From the NCBI GenBank assembly GCA_964602445.1, contig CAZRQV010000001.1, forward strand, positions 62,001-126,000: 64,000 nucleotides of DNA, in the 5' to 3' direction. Position numbers and translations under genes: made by a program. This DNA is from HGM12587 sp964602445 (GTDB taxonomy: Bacteria > Bacillota > Clostridia > Lachnospirales > Lachnospiraceae). Below are positions 25,944 through 34,653 of the stretch, piece by piece; position 1 is the first letter of the stretch; each line of letters starts with the position of its first letter. Under the pieces are notes generated by a model. The model had not been told where the DNA came from. It ran no database searches and saw only the letters and a list, made by a program, of their open reading frames with translations.

Positions 25944-27071
25944 ATGAGTTACATCATTGAAACTATGGGGAACCTCGTTCAGCAGACAGCGTTTTTTAAT
26001 CTTACATGGGGAAACTATGTAATGATTTTAGTAGCGTGTGTGTTCCTCTATTTAGCTATCGCTAAAGAATACGAACCATTACTTCTGGTTCCGATTTCTT
26101 TCGGTATGCTTTTGGTTAATATTTATCCACCAATCATGGAAGAAGGCGGTTTATTGCATTATTTCTTTATGCTTGATGAATGGTCAATCCTTCCGTCGCT
26201 CATCTTCATGGGTGTTGGTGCTATGACAGACTTCGGTCCGTTGATTGCCAATCCAAAGAGTTTCCTTCTTGGTGCGGCAGCACAGTTCGGTATTTTTGCA
26301 GCTTATCTTGGTGCTATGGTACTTGGATTCAGTGATAAAGCAGCAGCAGCAATCTCTATCATCGGTGGTGCTGACGGTCCTACTTCCATTTTCCTTGCAG
26401 GAAAATTAGGACAGTCTGCTCTTATGGGACCGATCGCGGTAGCAGCTTACTCTTATATGTCACTGGTACCAATTATCCAGCCACCAATTATGAAGCTTTT
26501 AACAACAGAAGAAGAAAGAAAGATCAAGATGGAACAGCTTCGTCCTGTATCTAAACTTGAAAAAATCTTATTCCCTGTAATCGTAACCGTTATCGTATGT
26601 ATGATTCTTCCGACGACAGCTCCATTGGTAGGTATGCTGATGCTCGGTAACTTATTCAAAGAATCAGGCGTTGTTCGTCAGTTAACAGAAACAGCATCTA
26701 ATGCAATGATGTATATCGTAGTTATCTTACTTGGTACATCTGTAGGTGCAACGACAAGTGCGGAAGCATTCTTAAATTTAGATACCTTAAAGATCGTTGC
26801 TTTAGGTCTGATCGCATTCGCGTTCGGTACTGCAGCAGGCGTTCTCTTTGGTAAATTGATGTGCAAGATGACAGGCGGTAAAGTAAATCCATTGATCGGT
26901 TCTGCAGGTGTATCTGCGGTACCAATGGCAGCACGTGTATCTCAGAAGGTTGGTGCTGAAGCGGATCCTACAAACTTCCTGCTCATGCATGCAATGGGAC
27001 CAAACGTTGCTGGTGTTATCGGTACAGCCGTAGCAGCAGGTGCGTTTATGGCGATGTTTGGAGTATTCTAA
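25944..27071 (+). CDS. oadB: Na+-translocating decarboxylase beta subunit
   Basis: A 375-residue integral membrane protein that couples decarboxylation of carboxybiotin to Na+ export. It carries the Na+-site signature [18 protein letters not shown] in the central membrane region and ends with the conserved [15 protein letters not shown] and [18 protein letters not shown] blocks. It works with any carboxyltransferase of this class (OadA, MmdA, GcdA), so the beta subunit does not reveal the substrate. SD ACAGGAGG precedes ATG 25944. Confidence 0.95.
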   Translation: MSYIIETMGNLVQQTAFFNLTWGNYVMILVACVFLYLAIAKEYEPLLLVPISFGMLLVNIYPPIMEEGGLLHYFFMLDEWSILPSLIFMGVGAMTDFGPLIANPKSFLLGAAAQFGIFAAYLGAMVLGFSDKAAAAISIIGGADGPTSIFLAGKLGQSALMGPIAVAAYSYMSLVPIIQPPIMKLLTTEEERKIKMEQLRPVSKLEKILFPVIVTVIVCMILPTTAPLVGMLMLGNLFKESGVVRQLTETASNAMMYIVVILLGTSVGATTSAEAFLNLDTLKIVALGLIAFAFGTAAGVLFGKLMCKMTGGKVNPLIGSAGVSAVPMAARVSQKVGAEADPTNFLLMHAMGPNVAGVIGTAVAAGAFMAMFGVF

Positions 27072-27104
27072 GCAAAAAAATGAAATTATTATATTCGTTA
27101 TTTG

Positions 27105-27155
27105 GGACAACAGAAAATCTGCAGATAAGGGAATCCTTGGAACGATTTTCTGTCC
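27105..27155 (+). promoter_or_regulatory. Intercistronic hairpin between oadB and the oadA-like gene
   Basis: CAGAAAATC (27111-27119) pairs perfectly with GATTTTCTG (27144-27152), and GGA (27105-27107) with TCC (27153-27155) across a short bulge. It has no T tail, so an RNA processing or stability role is more likely than termination. Confidence 0.5.
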
Positions 27156-27186
27156 TGAATGACAAAATATCCAGGAGGAAAATAAA

Positions 27187-28599
27187 ATGGCAGATGTAAA
27201 AAGACCGGTAAAAATTACCGAAACAATATTACGTGATGCTCATCAGTCTCTGATCGCAACAAGAATGCCGACCGATATGATGCTTCCAATCGTTGAGAAG
27301 ATGGATAAAGTTGGTTATCATGCAGTAGAGTGCTGGGGCGGAGCTACATTCGATGCTTCCCTTCGTTTCTTAAAAGAAGATCCATGGGACAGACTTCGTA
27401 AATTAAGAGATGGATTCAAAAACACAAAATTACAGATGTTATTCAGAGGACAGAATATCCTTGGATACCGTCATTATGCAGATGATGTAGTAGAATATTT
27501 CGTACAGAAATCAATTGCAAATGGTATTGATATCATCCGTATCTTTGACTGTTTAAATGATATCCGTAACCTTGAAACAGCTGTAAAAGCAACAAACAAA
27601 GAAGGCGGACATGCTCAGATCGCTCTTTCTTATACATTAGGTGATGCTTATACACTGGATTACTGGAAAGAAATGGCGAAAAAAGTAGAAGACATGGGTG
27701 CTGATTCCTTATGTATTAAGGATATGGCAGGTCTTTTAGTTCCATACAAAGCAACAGAACTCGTGCAGGCATTAAAAGAAGGAACAAGCCTTCCAATCGA
27801 ATTACATACACACTATACTTCAGGTGTCGGCGGAATGACATACTTAAAAGCAGTAGAAGCAGGATGTGATATCATCGATACTGCAATGTCACCATTAGCT
27901 ATGGGTACTTCTCAGCCAGCAACAGAAGTTATGGTAGAAACATTCAAAGGTACTGCACATGATACAGGTCTTGATCAGAATCTCCTTGCAGAAATCGCTG
28001 ATTACTTCAGACCATATCAGGAAGAATGTCTTGCAAACGGTCTCTTAAATCCAAAGGTAATGGGTGTTAACGTTAAGACATTATTATATCAGGTACCAGG
28101 CGGTATGTTATCCAACCTTGTATCACAGTTAAAAGAACAGCATGCAGAAGATAAATACTATGAAGTATTAGAAGAAGTACCACGTGTACGTAAAGACCTT
28201 GGTGAACCACCATTGGTTACACCTTCTTCACAGATCGTAGGAACTCAGGCTGTTTTAAACGTGATCATGGGCGAAAGATACAAAATGATGACAAAAGAAA
28301 CAAAGGCTGTACTGCGCGGCGAATATGGCCAGACAGTAAAACCTTTCAATCCGGAAGTTCAGAAAATGGCTCTTGCAGATGGCGAAGAACCAATCACCTG
28401 CAGACCGGCAGATCTGATTCCAAACGAGCTTGAAAAGATTGAAGCAGAAATGGCTCAGTACAAAGAACAGGATGAAGATGTATTATCTTACGCTTTATTC
28501 CCACAGGTAGCTATGGACTACTTCAAATACAGAGAAGCTCAGAAAACAAAAGTAGATGCAAAAGTTGCAGATACAGAAAACGGAGCATATCCTGTATAA
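27187..28599 (+). CDS. OadA/pyruvate carboxylase subunit B-like carboxyltransferase (5S type), no biotin domain
   Basis: A 470-residue TIM-barrel carboxyltransferase of the HMGL-like superfamily. It opens with the ITETILRDAHQSLIATRM motif, whose Asp and His help bind the metal. Other conserved blocks are RIFDCLNDIRN, the barrel lysine in LCIKDMAG, and the metal-binding ELHTHYTSG. It stops about 120 residues short of OadA because the biotinyl domain is encoded separately, so it resembles the 5S subunit of transcarboxylase. The substrate is probably oxaloacetate/pyruvate. It follows oadB after a 115-base gap with a hairpin and is closed by a strong terminator. Confidence 0.9.
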   Translation: MADVKRPVKITETILRDAHQSLIATRMPTDMMLPIVEKMDKVGYHAVECWGGATFDASLRFLKEDPWDRLRKLRDGFKNTKLQMLFRGQNILGYRHYADDVVEYFVQKSIANGIDIIRIFDCLNDIRNLETAVKATNKEGGHAQIALSYTLGDAYTLDYWKEMAKKVEDMGADSLCIKDMAGLLVPYKATELVQALKEGTSLPIELHTHYTSGVGGMTYLKAVEAGCDIIDTAMSPLAMGTSQPATEVMVETFKGTAHDTGLDQNLLAEIADYFRPYQEECLANGLLNPKVMGVNVKTLLYQVPGGMLSNLVSQLKEQHAEDKYYEVLEEVPRVRKDLGEPPLVTPSSQIVGTQAVLNVIMGERYKMMTKETKAVLRGEYGQTVKPFNPEVQKMALADGEEPITCRPADLIPNELEKIEAEMAQYKEQDEDVLSYALFPQVAMDYFKYREAQKTKVDAKVADTENGAYPV

Positions 28600-28618
28600 T
28601 AAAAAGAGATAAAAATGG

Positions 28619-28646
28619 CAGGGACGTCGAAAGACGTCCCTGTTTT
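28619..28646 (+). terminator. Rho-independent terminator of the carboxyltransferase operon
   Basis: A 10-bp perfect stem CAGGGACGTC (28619-28628) with GACGTCCCTG (28633-28642), GAAA tetraloop, then TTTT. Confidence 0.92.
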
Positions 28647-28673
28647 GATGTATAAGACTATTAAATTTTTGTA

Positions 28674-28699
28674 ATATAAAAATCCTTTAAGTAGGATTT
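28674..28699 (-). terminator. Terminator of the truA-like gene
   Basis: Stem AAATCCT (28680-28686) with AGGATTT (28693-28699), followed on the minus strand by TTTTTAT. It lies 13 bases beyond the stop of the truA-like gene. Confidence 0.6.
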
Positions 28700-28712
28700 A
28701 AAGTGTATAAAA

Positions 28713-29450
28713 TTAGTAAAGGATTTCCTGTAAAAAGAGTCCTTTTGGATCACAAGGTTCACTGACTGCAGATTTTCCTGCAAAGATTCTTTCGATATCT
28801 TCTTTTTTTCGAGTTCCGACACCAATATCCAGAAGGGTACCGATGATCAGACGAGCCATATTGTGCAGGAAATCATCTGCCTGAATCGTAATCTGGATTT
28901 CTTCAGAATCACCGTAAATTTCAATGTCTTTCACAGTTCTGACGGTAGACTTGGATCTTTTGGCAGTGGAAAAGTTTTTAAAATCATGAGTTCCGATAAA
29001 ATCCTGTGCAGCTTGCTCCATAAGTTTGATATCTGGTGTTTTAAAGCTGTGATACGTATATTTTCGATCAAACACACTTGGCACTTCGCTGACTGTCATG
29101 CGGTAAATATAGGTTTTTTCTTTTGCATTTAATTGTGCATGGAATCGTTCCGGCATTTCACGAACATCAGTTACAGCAATGTCAAACGGAAGATAACGGT
29201 TCAGATAACGTTTGATCTCCAGACATTTCATGGAACATTCTGTCTTGAAATTTGCAATCTGTTCATAGGCGTGAACGCCTACTTCAGTACGGCAGCCGCA
29301 GAAAAGTTCGATATTCTGCTCTCTTGTCATTTTTTCTAAAACTTCTACAATTTTATTGGAAATGGAATTGTTGGATTCGTTTTTTCCAAGACGTGCCCAG
29401 CCTTGATAACGGCCGCCATCGTATTCTATGGTTAATCTGATATTTCTCAT
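28713..29450 (-). CDS. truA: TruA-family tRNA pseudouridine synthase with Glu at the catalytic Asp position
   Basis: A 245-residue protein of the TruA family, which isomerises U38-40 in the anticodon stem of tRNAs. The start MRNIRLTIEYDGGRYQGW and the later blocks YIYRM, HDFKNFS and FLHNMARLIIGTLLDIG are typical. The active-site loop, usually GRTDAGVHA with the nucleophilic Asp, reads CGCRTEVGVHA here: the codon is GAA (Glu) on the minus strand. All known pseudouridine synthases need this Asp, so activity may be lost or altered. It is probably a paralogue of the main truA, which is expected elsewhere. SD AAAGGAGA precedes ATG. Confidence 0.82.
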   Translation of the reverse strand: MRNIRLTIEYDGGRYQGWARLGKNESNNSISNKIVEVLEKMTREQNIELFCGCRTEVGVHAYEQIANFKTECSMKCLEIKRYLNRYLPFDIAVTDVREMPERFHAQLNAKEKTYIYRMTVSEVPSVFDRKYTYHSFKTPDIKLMEQAAQDFIGTHDFKNFSTAKRSKSTVRTVKDIEIYGDSEEIQITIQADDFLHNMARLIIGTLLDIGVGTRKKEDIERIFAGKSAVSEPCDPKGLFLQEILY

Positions 29451-29615
29451 GTGGAGTTCTCCTTTAGTGTTTGATTTTTAATATTACATTCTAGCTGTTG
29501 TAAAAGATGATTTTATAGTATCTGCTACTGATTATTTAGAAAATGGAAAATTTTTTCTATCAGTATGAGAAAACTATATAATACAGTAATAAAAGCGATG
29601 CTTGTTGATCACTGC

Positions 29616-29630
29616 ATTGCATGATGCAAT
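29616..29630. promoter_or_regulatory. Perfect palindrome in the truA-TSUP intergenic gap
   Basis: ATTGCATGATGCAAT, 7-base arms around one G, a shape expected of a dimeric repressor site. The gap (29451-29741) between the two minus-strand genes holds no ORF. The site lies upstream of the truA-like gene. Confidence 0.4.
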
Positions 29631-29741
29631 ATTATCATAATCCACGATTTCTGACTAGTTTAACTTGTTTTGGGATTCTTATATTTTTACAAATCCAGTC
29701 AAAAACTTATGAAATAAAAGAGAAAGATTACTGTGAGCCAT

Positions 29742-30515
29742 TTAAATAAAAGAAAATCCCATGATAACGATTCCGAGGATTACAAGGATCACACCTGTTG
29801 CACGGTTTAATGTTTTTGGTGTTGCTTTGTTGGCAAATACGGCAGCGATTCTGGCCCAAATAAAAGTAAATGCCACACATAAGATAAATACGGTAAGATC
29901 CGGAATACCGCCAATGACAAAGTGGGAAACTGCTCCTGTAAGTGCTGTAAAAGTCATGATAAAGACACTGGTGCCTACAGCTGTTTTTAATTCATATCCA
30001 AGGACAGAAGTAAGGATCAGAAGCATCATCATGCCGCCGCCGGCACCGATGAATCCGCAGATAAATCCGATCATGACACCGCAGATGATCGACTGAATGG
30101 CACGTTTTTGTGGAGATACCTGTTCCATCGCTTCTTTGGTAGTCATAACCGGTTTAACGATAAATTTGATTCCTAAGAGGAACGTCATAAATACAGAAAA
30201 ATTACCCATGGTAGAGGATGGTACCAGACTGGATACATAACTTCCTACCACAGTAAAAATCAAAACACTGATCATCATGATCAGTCCGTTTTTTATATCC
30301 AGATTTTTGTTTTTGCCATAAGTATAAGCGGAAATAGCACTTGCAAGTACATCGGAGGAGAGTGCAATCCCGACTGCTATATATGGATCAATGTCCAGAA
30401 ATGTGATCAGCATCGGGCTGATGACTGCTGCCGCACTCATACCGGCAAAACCTGTTCCAAGGCCGGCTCCCATACCGGCAAAGAAAGTAACAATGATAGT
30501 AACTAATAAATGCAT
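29742..30515 (-). CDS. TSUP/TauE-SafE family membrane transporter
   Basis: A 257-residue membrane protein with eight or so helices and the two-fold repeated layout of the sulfite exporter (TauE/SafE, DUF81) family. Recognisable are the Gly-rich first helix FAGMGAGLGTGFAGMSAA and the matching GFIGAGGGMMMLLILTSV in the second half. Members export or import sulfonates, sulfite or other small anions; substrate is not known. ATG 30515 with SD AAGGAG is chosen over an upstream start that lacks an SD. It is divergent from the flavoprotein gene at 30698. Confidence 0.85.
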   Translation of the reverse strand: MHLLVTIIVTFFAGMGAGLGTGFAGMSAAAVISPMLITFLDIDPYIAVGIALSSDVLASAISAYTYGKNKNLDIKNGLIMMISVLIFTVVGSYVSSLVPSSTMGNFSVFMTFLLGIKFIVKPVMTTKEAMEQVSPQKRAIQSIICGVMIGFICGFIGAGGGMMMLLILTSVLGYELKTAVGTSVFIMTFTALTGAVSHFVIGGIPDLTVFILCVAFTFIWARIAAVFANKATPKTLNRATGVILVILGIVIMGFSFI

Positions 30516-30636
30516 CGTAAGATTCTCCTTTGTGTTATACAAACAAATAGTTCAAAAATGAACAATCTATATTTGGAGAAGTTTATCACTAATAGAAAAA
30601 TTTGTAAAGCATTGTTAAAAAGCTGCTGATAGAGAT

Positions 30637-30665
30637 TTGTCTTTTGAATGGATATCATGTATAAT
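30637..30665 (+). promoter_or_regulatory. Sigma-A promoter for the flavoprotein-cmk-ispH-rpsA group
   Basis: TTGTCT (30637-30642), 17 bases and a perfect TATAAT (30660-30665). It lies 32 bases before the BaiN-like start. Confidence 0.75.
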
Positions 30666-30697
30666 AGGACAAAATGTGAATTAGGAGTTTGATATAG

Positions 30698-31891
30698 ATG
30701 AGTAAAGTTGCAGTGATCGGCGGAGGAGCTGCCGGAATGTTTGCGGCAATTTTTGCAGCAAAAAATAAAAATGAAGTACACTTGTTTGAAAAAAACGAGA
30801 GACTTGGAAAAAAAATATTTATTACTGGCAAAGGACGCTGTAATGTGACCAATGCGGCGGATATAGAAACCTTACTTTCGAATGTACGTGCCAATCCGAA
30901 GTTTTTATACAGTGCTTTTTATGGATATTCGAATGATATGGTCATGGATTTCTTTGAAAAGGAAGGTTGCCGGCTGAAAGTAGAACGTGGAGACCGGGTA
31001 TTTCCGGTATCGGATCATTCTTCCGATGTAATCGCCGCGTTAGAACGTGCTATGAAGAGAGAAGGAGTGAAAATTCATCTTCATCATGAAATCAAATCGT
31101 TGGAAGAAGTAAAAGAGTTTGATTCAGTGATCATAGCAACCGGAGGAATGTCGTATCAGGCAACGGGATCTACAGGCGATGGATATCGTTTTGCAAAAGA
31201 TCTGGGCATGAAGGTAACAGAACTGACACAGGGGCTGGTGCCGTTTAACATTGAAGGCGAAATTCCGAAGATGCTGCAGGGATTATCCTTAAAAAATGTA
31301 ACTGCAGCGATTTATGACGGCAAAAAAGAGTTGTATAAGGATTTTGGAGAAATGCTGTTTACCCATTTTGGTGTCAGCGGTCCATTGATCTTGACGGGCA
31401 GTTCTTTTGTGTCAAAGCAGATTAAAAAAGGTCCATTGCGTTTGGTGATCGATCTGAAGCCGGCACTGACCAAAGAACAGCTGGATGCAAGACTGTTAAG
31501 AGAATTTGAAGAAGGAAAGAATAAACAGTTTAAAAATGTACTGGGCAGTTTGTTTCCTTCAAAGCTCATTCCGGTAATGATCGATTTAAGCGGAATCGAG
31601 CCGGAAAAGAAGGTAAATGAAATTTCCAGAGCGGAGAGAGAAGCATTCGTTCATCTGATCAAGCATTTTGAATTGAAGATCGTGTCCTTGCGAGGATGGA
31701 ATGAAGCAATCATTACCCGAGGTGGAGTTTCGGTAAAAGAGATCAATCCGTCAACGATGGAATGCAAAAATCATCCGGGTATTTACTTCGCAGGAGAAGT
31801 GCTGGATCTGGATGCAAAAACAGGCGGATTTAATCTTCAGATTGCATGGTCTACCGGATATCTTGCCGGAAGCAGTGCATCAGAAAAATAG
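30698..31891 (+). CDS. BaiN/HI0933-family FAD-dependent oxidoreductase
   Basis: A 397-residue flavoprotein. The Rossmann FAD motif VIGGGAAGMFAAIFA is at the N-terminus, followed by the family hallmark GKGRCNVTNA. The substrate-lid region is in the middle and the C-terminal FAD contact is YFAGEVLDLDAKTGGFNLQIAWSTG. BaiN of Clostridium scindens was proposed to act in bile-acid dehydroxylation, but this family is present in nearly all Firmicutes and the substrate is open. SD TAGGAG is near ATG 30698. It is followed by cmk, ispH and rpsA, a common clostridial order. Confidence 0.88.
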   Translation: MSKVAVIGGGAAGMFAAIFAAKNKNEVHLFEKNERLGKKIFITGKGRCNVTNAADIETLLSNVRANPKFLYSAFYGYSNDMVMDFFEKEGCRLKVERGDRVFPVSDHSSDVIAALERAMKREGVKIHLHHEIKSLEEVKEFDSVIIATGGMSYQATGSTGDGYRFAKDLGMKVTELTQGLVPFNIEGEIPKMLQGLSLKNVTAAIYDGKKELYKDFGEMLFTHFGVSGPLILTGSSFVSKQIKKGPLRLVIDLKPALTKEQLDARLLREFEEGKNKQFKNVLGSLFPSKLIPVMIDLSGIEPEKKVNEISRAEREAFVHLIKHFELKIVSLRGWNEAIITRGGVSVKEINPSTMECKNHPGIYFAGEVLDLDAKTGGFNLQIAWSTGYLAGSSASEK

Positions 31892-31915
31892 GAATCAAAG
31901 ACAGGAGAGAAAAAG

Positions 31916-32581
31916 ATGGCATATAATGTGGCAATCGATGGACCTGCCGGAGCAGGGAAAAGCACCATCGCAAAGATCGTAGCAAAAGAAAAATCATTTA
32001 TTTACGTAGATACGGGAGCTATGTACCGTGCAATGGCACTGTATTTTATCAGACAGGGAATTTCTGCGGAAGATGCAGAAAAAATCAGTGCAGCAGCGGA
32101 AGGGGCTGATGTGACGATTGAATATGTGAATGGAGAACAGCAGGTTCTGTTAAATGGAGAAAATGTGACTCCGTTCCTGCGTACAGAAGAAGTGGGAAAT
32201 ATGGCATCTGCCAGCTCGGTAAATCCGGATGTAAGAAAGAAACTGGTAGAGCTTCAGCAGAAACTGGCAAAAACTTCGAATGTAGTGATGGATGGAAGAG
32301 ATATTGGTACCTGTGTACTTCCGGATGCCGATGTAAAAGTATATCTGACTGCCAGTGTGGAAGTTCGTGCAAAAAGAAGATATGACGAATTGACAGCCAA
32401 AGGAGAAGAAGCAGATCTGGAAACGATTAAAAAAGATATTGAGGAACGTGATTACAGAGATATGCACCGTGAAATTTCACCGCTTTGTCAGGCGGAAGAT
32501 GCGGTTTTGGTAGATTCCTCTGATTTGACGATTGAAGAAAGTGCAAAAGCAATCATAGATCTGATGGATCAGCAGAAATAA
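31916..32581 (+). CDS. cmk: Cytidylate kinase
   Basis: A 221-residue nucleoside monophosphate kinase that phosphorylates CMP and dCMP. P-loop GPAGAGKST lies at residues 8-16; YVDTGAMYRA and the MDGRDIGTCVLPDA block that binds CMP are present, and the lid RDYRDMHREISPL is complete. SD AGGAGAG precedes ATG 31916. Confidence 0.96.
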   Translation: MAYNVAIDGPAGAGKSTIAKIVAKEKSFIYVDTGAMYRAMALYFIRQGISAEDAEKISAAAEGADVTIEYVNGEQQVLLNGENVTPFLRTEEVGNMASASSVNPDVRKKLVELQQKLAKTSNVVMDGRDIGTCVLPDADVKVYLTASVEVRAKRRYDELTAKGEEADLETIKKDIEERDYRDMHREISPLCQAEDAVLVDSSDLTIEESAKAIIDLMDQQK

Positions 32582-32606
32582 AAAACTGTATAGGTAGGGT
32601 GAAAAT

Positions 32607-33461
32607 ATGGAAGTAAAACTTGCGAAAACTGCCGGATTTTGTTTTGGTGTCAAAAGGGCGGTAGATACGGTTTATAAAGAAGCGGAAAAGAATCAGGAAA
32701 CGATTTATACCTTCGGACCGATCATTCACAACGAACAGGTAGTGGAAGATCTGAAAAAGAATGGGGTATTGGTGGTAAATACGACAGAGGAATTAAAAGC
32801 ACTGCCGAAAGGAACGACCGTGATCGTGCGTTCCCACGGAGTCGGAAAATCCGTATATACGCTGATGGAAGAATGCGGTCTCCATGTGGTAGATGCTACC
32901 TGTCCTTTTGTGAAGAAAATTCACCGGATTGCAGAGCGGGAGAGTAATGCAGGAAAACGGATCGTGATCATCGGAAATGACTGTCATCCGGAAGTGGAAG
33001 GCATCAAAGGATGGGTCAAAGGAGAGGCAATTGTCATTGAAACTGCAGAAGAGGCACAGAATTTAAAGGCAGAAGAAGGGGAACAGCTTTATATTGTGTC
33101 CCAAACGACATTTAATTACAAGAAATTTCAAGATTTAGTTGAAATTATTTCAGAAAAAGGTTATGATGTAAGAAGTATAAATACGATTTGCAATGCGACA
33201 GAAGAACGCCAGACGGAAGCGAAACAAATTGCTGGTGAAGTTGACGGAATGATCGTCATCGGAGGGAGTCATAGTTCTAATACGCAGAAGTTATTCGAGA
33301 TTTGTAGAAAAGAATGTGAAAATACTTATTATATACAAAAACTGGAGGATCTGAATATGGAAGATCTGAAAGGTATGCGTTGCGTAGGTATTACCGCAGG
33401 GGCTTCCACCCCAAACAATATTATTGAGGAGGTTCAAAAACATGTCAGAATTAAGTTTTGA
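32607..33461 (+). CDS. ispH: 4-hydroxy-3-methylbut-2-enyl diphosphate reductase
   Basis: A 284-residue [4Fe-4S] reductase that makes IPP and DMAPP in the last step of the MEP isoprenoid pathway. The three cluster cysteines are C12 (GFCFGVKRAVD), C99 (DATCPFV) and C195 (NTICNATEERQ). Conserved His residues lie in RSHGVG and IIHNEQV. Its last 20 bases overlap the start of rpsA in another frame. In several Clostridia IspH and S1 are fused; here they are separate but overlapping. Confidence 0.95.
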   Translation: MEVKLAKTAGFCFGVKRAVDTVYKEAEKNQETIYTFGPIIHNEQVVEDLKKNGVLVVNTTEELKALPKGTTVIVRSHGVGKSVYTLMEECGLHVVDATCPFVKKIHRIAERESNAGKRIVIIGNDCHPEVEGIKGWVKGEAIVIETAEEAQNLKAEEGEQLYIVSQTTFNYKKFQDLVEIISEKGYDVRSINTICNATEERQTEAKQIAGEVDGMIVIGGSHSSNTQKLFEICRKECENTYYIQKLEDLNMEDLKGMRCVGITAGASTPNNIIEEVQKHVRIKF

Positions 33462-34575
33462 ACAGATGTTGGAAGATTCATTGAAAACTATTAGAACAGG
33501 AGAGGTTGTCGACGGAACAGTTATCAGCGTTAAAGAAGACGAAGCTGTTTTAAATATTGGTTTCAAGTCTGACGGTATTCTTACAAGAAACGAATACACA
33601 AACACTGCAAATGTTGACTTAAGAACACTGATCAACGTTGGCGACACTATGGAAGTAAAAGTTCTGAAAGTGAACGATGGAGAAGGACAGGTTCTCTTAA
33701 CATATAAGAGACTTGCAGCAGAAAAAGGAAACAAGAGATTAGAAGAAGCTTTTGAAAACAAAGAAGTATTAACAGCAGAAGTTTCAGAAGTATTAGCTGG
33801 CGGCTTAAGCGTTGTAGTTGACGAAGCTCGTGTATTTATTCCAGCAAGCCTTGTTTCAGACACTTACGAAAAAGACCTGACAAAATATGCAGGTCAGGAA
33901 ATCGAATTCGTAATCAGCGAATTCAATCCAAAGAGAAGACGTATCATCGGTGATAGAAAACAGCTTCTCGTTGCTAAAAAAGCAGAATTACAGAAAGCAT
34001 TATTCGAAAAAATCGCAGTAGGCGATGTTGTTGAAGGTACAGTAAAGAATGTTACAGATTTTGGTGCATTCATCGACCTTGGCGGAGCAGACGGACTTCT
34101 TCACATTTCTGAAATGTCTTGGGGAAGAATCGAAAGCCCTAAAAAAGTATTTAAAGTAGGCGATGTAGTAAAAGCTTACATTAAAGATATCAACGGAACA
34201 AAGATCGCTCTTTCTATGAAATTCGAAGATGAAAACCCATGGAAAGATGCTGATGTGAAATATGCTGTAGGAAACGTAGTAGAAGGTAAAGTTGCTCGTA
34301 TGACAGATTTTGGTGCATTCGTAGAATTAGCACCAGGTGTTGACGCACTTCTCCATGTTTCTCAGATTTCTAAAGAACATGTTGAAAAACCAGCTGATGT
34401 ATTAAACATCGGTGATGTTATCACAGCAAAAATCGTTGATTTCAACGAAGAAGATAAAAAGATCAGCTTAAGCATCAAAGCTTTAGCAGCAGCAGAACCG
34501 GTTGAAGCTCCAGAAGAAGACGCTGACGTTGCTGATGTAGATATTGATGCAGTTGCAGCAGAAGTTGAAGAATAA
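33442..34575 (+). CDS. rpsA: 30S ribosomal protein S1-like, four S1 domains
   Basis: A 377-residue protein with four S1 RNA-binding domains (about 15-95, 100-170, 190-260, 275-345) and an acidic C-terminal tail rich in Ala and Asp/Glu. The third and fourth domains show the repeated text VTDFGAFIDLGGADGLLHISEMS and MTDFGAFVELAPGVDALLHVSQIS. It is shorter than the six-domain proteobacterial S1, as usual in Firmicutes, where the role in translation initiation is looser. ATG 33442 follows SD GAGGAGG within the ispH 3' end. A TTG upstream at 33424 is rejected. Confidence 0.93.
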   Translation: MSELSFEQMLEDSLKTIRTGEVVDGTVISVKEDEAVLNIGFKSDGILTRNEYTNTANVDLRTLINVGDTMEVKVLKVNDGEGQVLLTYKRLAAEKGNKRLEEAFENKEVLTAEVSEVLAGGLSVVVDEARVFIPASLVSDTYEKDLTKYAGQEIEFVISEFNPKRRRIIGDRKQLLVAKKAELQKALFEKIAVGDVVEGTVKNVTDFGAFIDLGGADGLLHISEMSWGRIESPKKVFKVGDVVKAYIKDINGTKIALSMKFEDENPWKDADVKYAVGNVVEGKVARMTDFGAFVELAPGVDALLHVSQISKEHVEKPADVLNIGDVITAKIVDFNEEDKKISLSIKALAAAEPVEAPEEDADVADVDIDAVAAEVEE

Positions 34576-34605
34576 TTGATCTATTGATACTCAAAGATAA
34601 ATTGC

Positions 34606-34636
34606 GGGGCATACATTTGTATGCCCTGATTTTTTT
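34606..34636 (+). terminator. Rho-independent terminator of rpsA
   Basis: Stem GGGCATAC (34607-34614) with GTATGCCC (34619-34626), ATTT loop, then seven T at 34630-34636. Confidence 0.88.
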
Positions 34637-34653
34637 AGAAGGAGCGTAAAGGT

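Noticed and set aside
33424..33461. IspH-S1 fusion protein as in some Clostridia
   Set aside because: The ispH frame stops at 33461 and rpsA begins in another frame at 33442, so they are separate overlapping genes.
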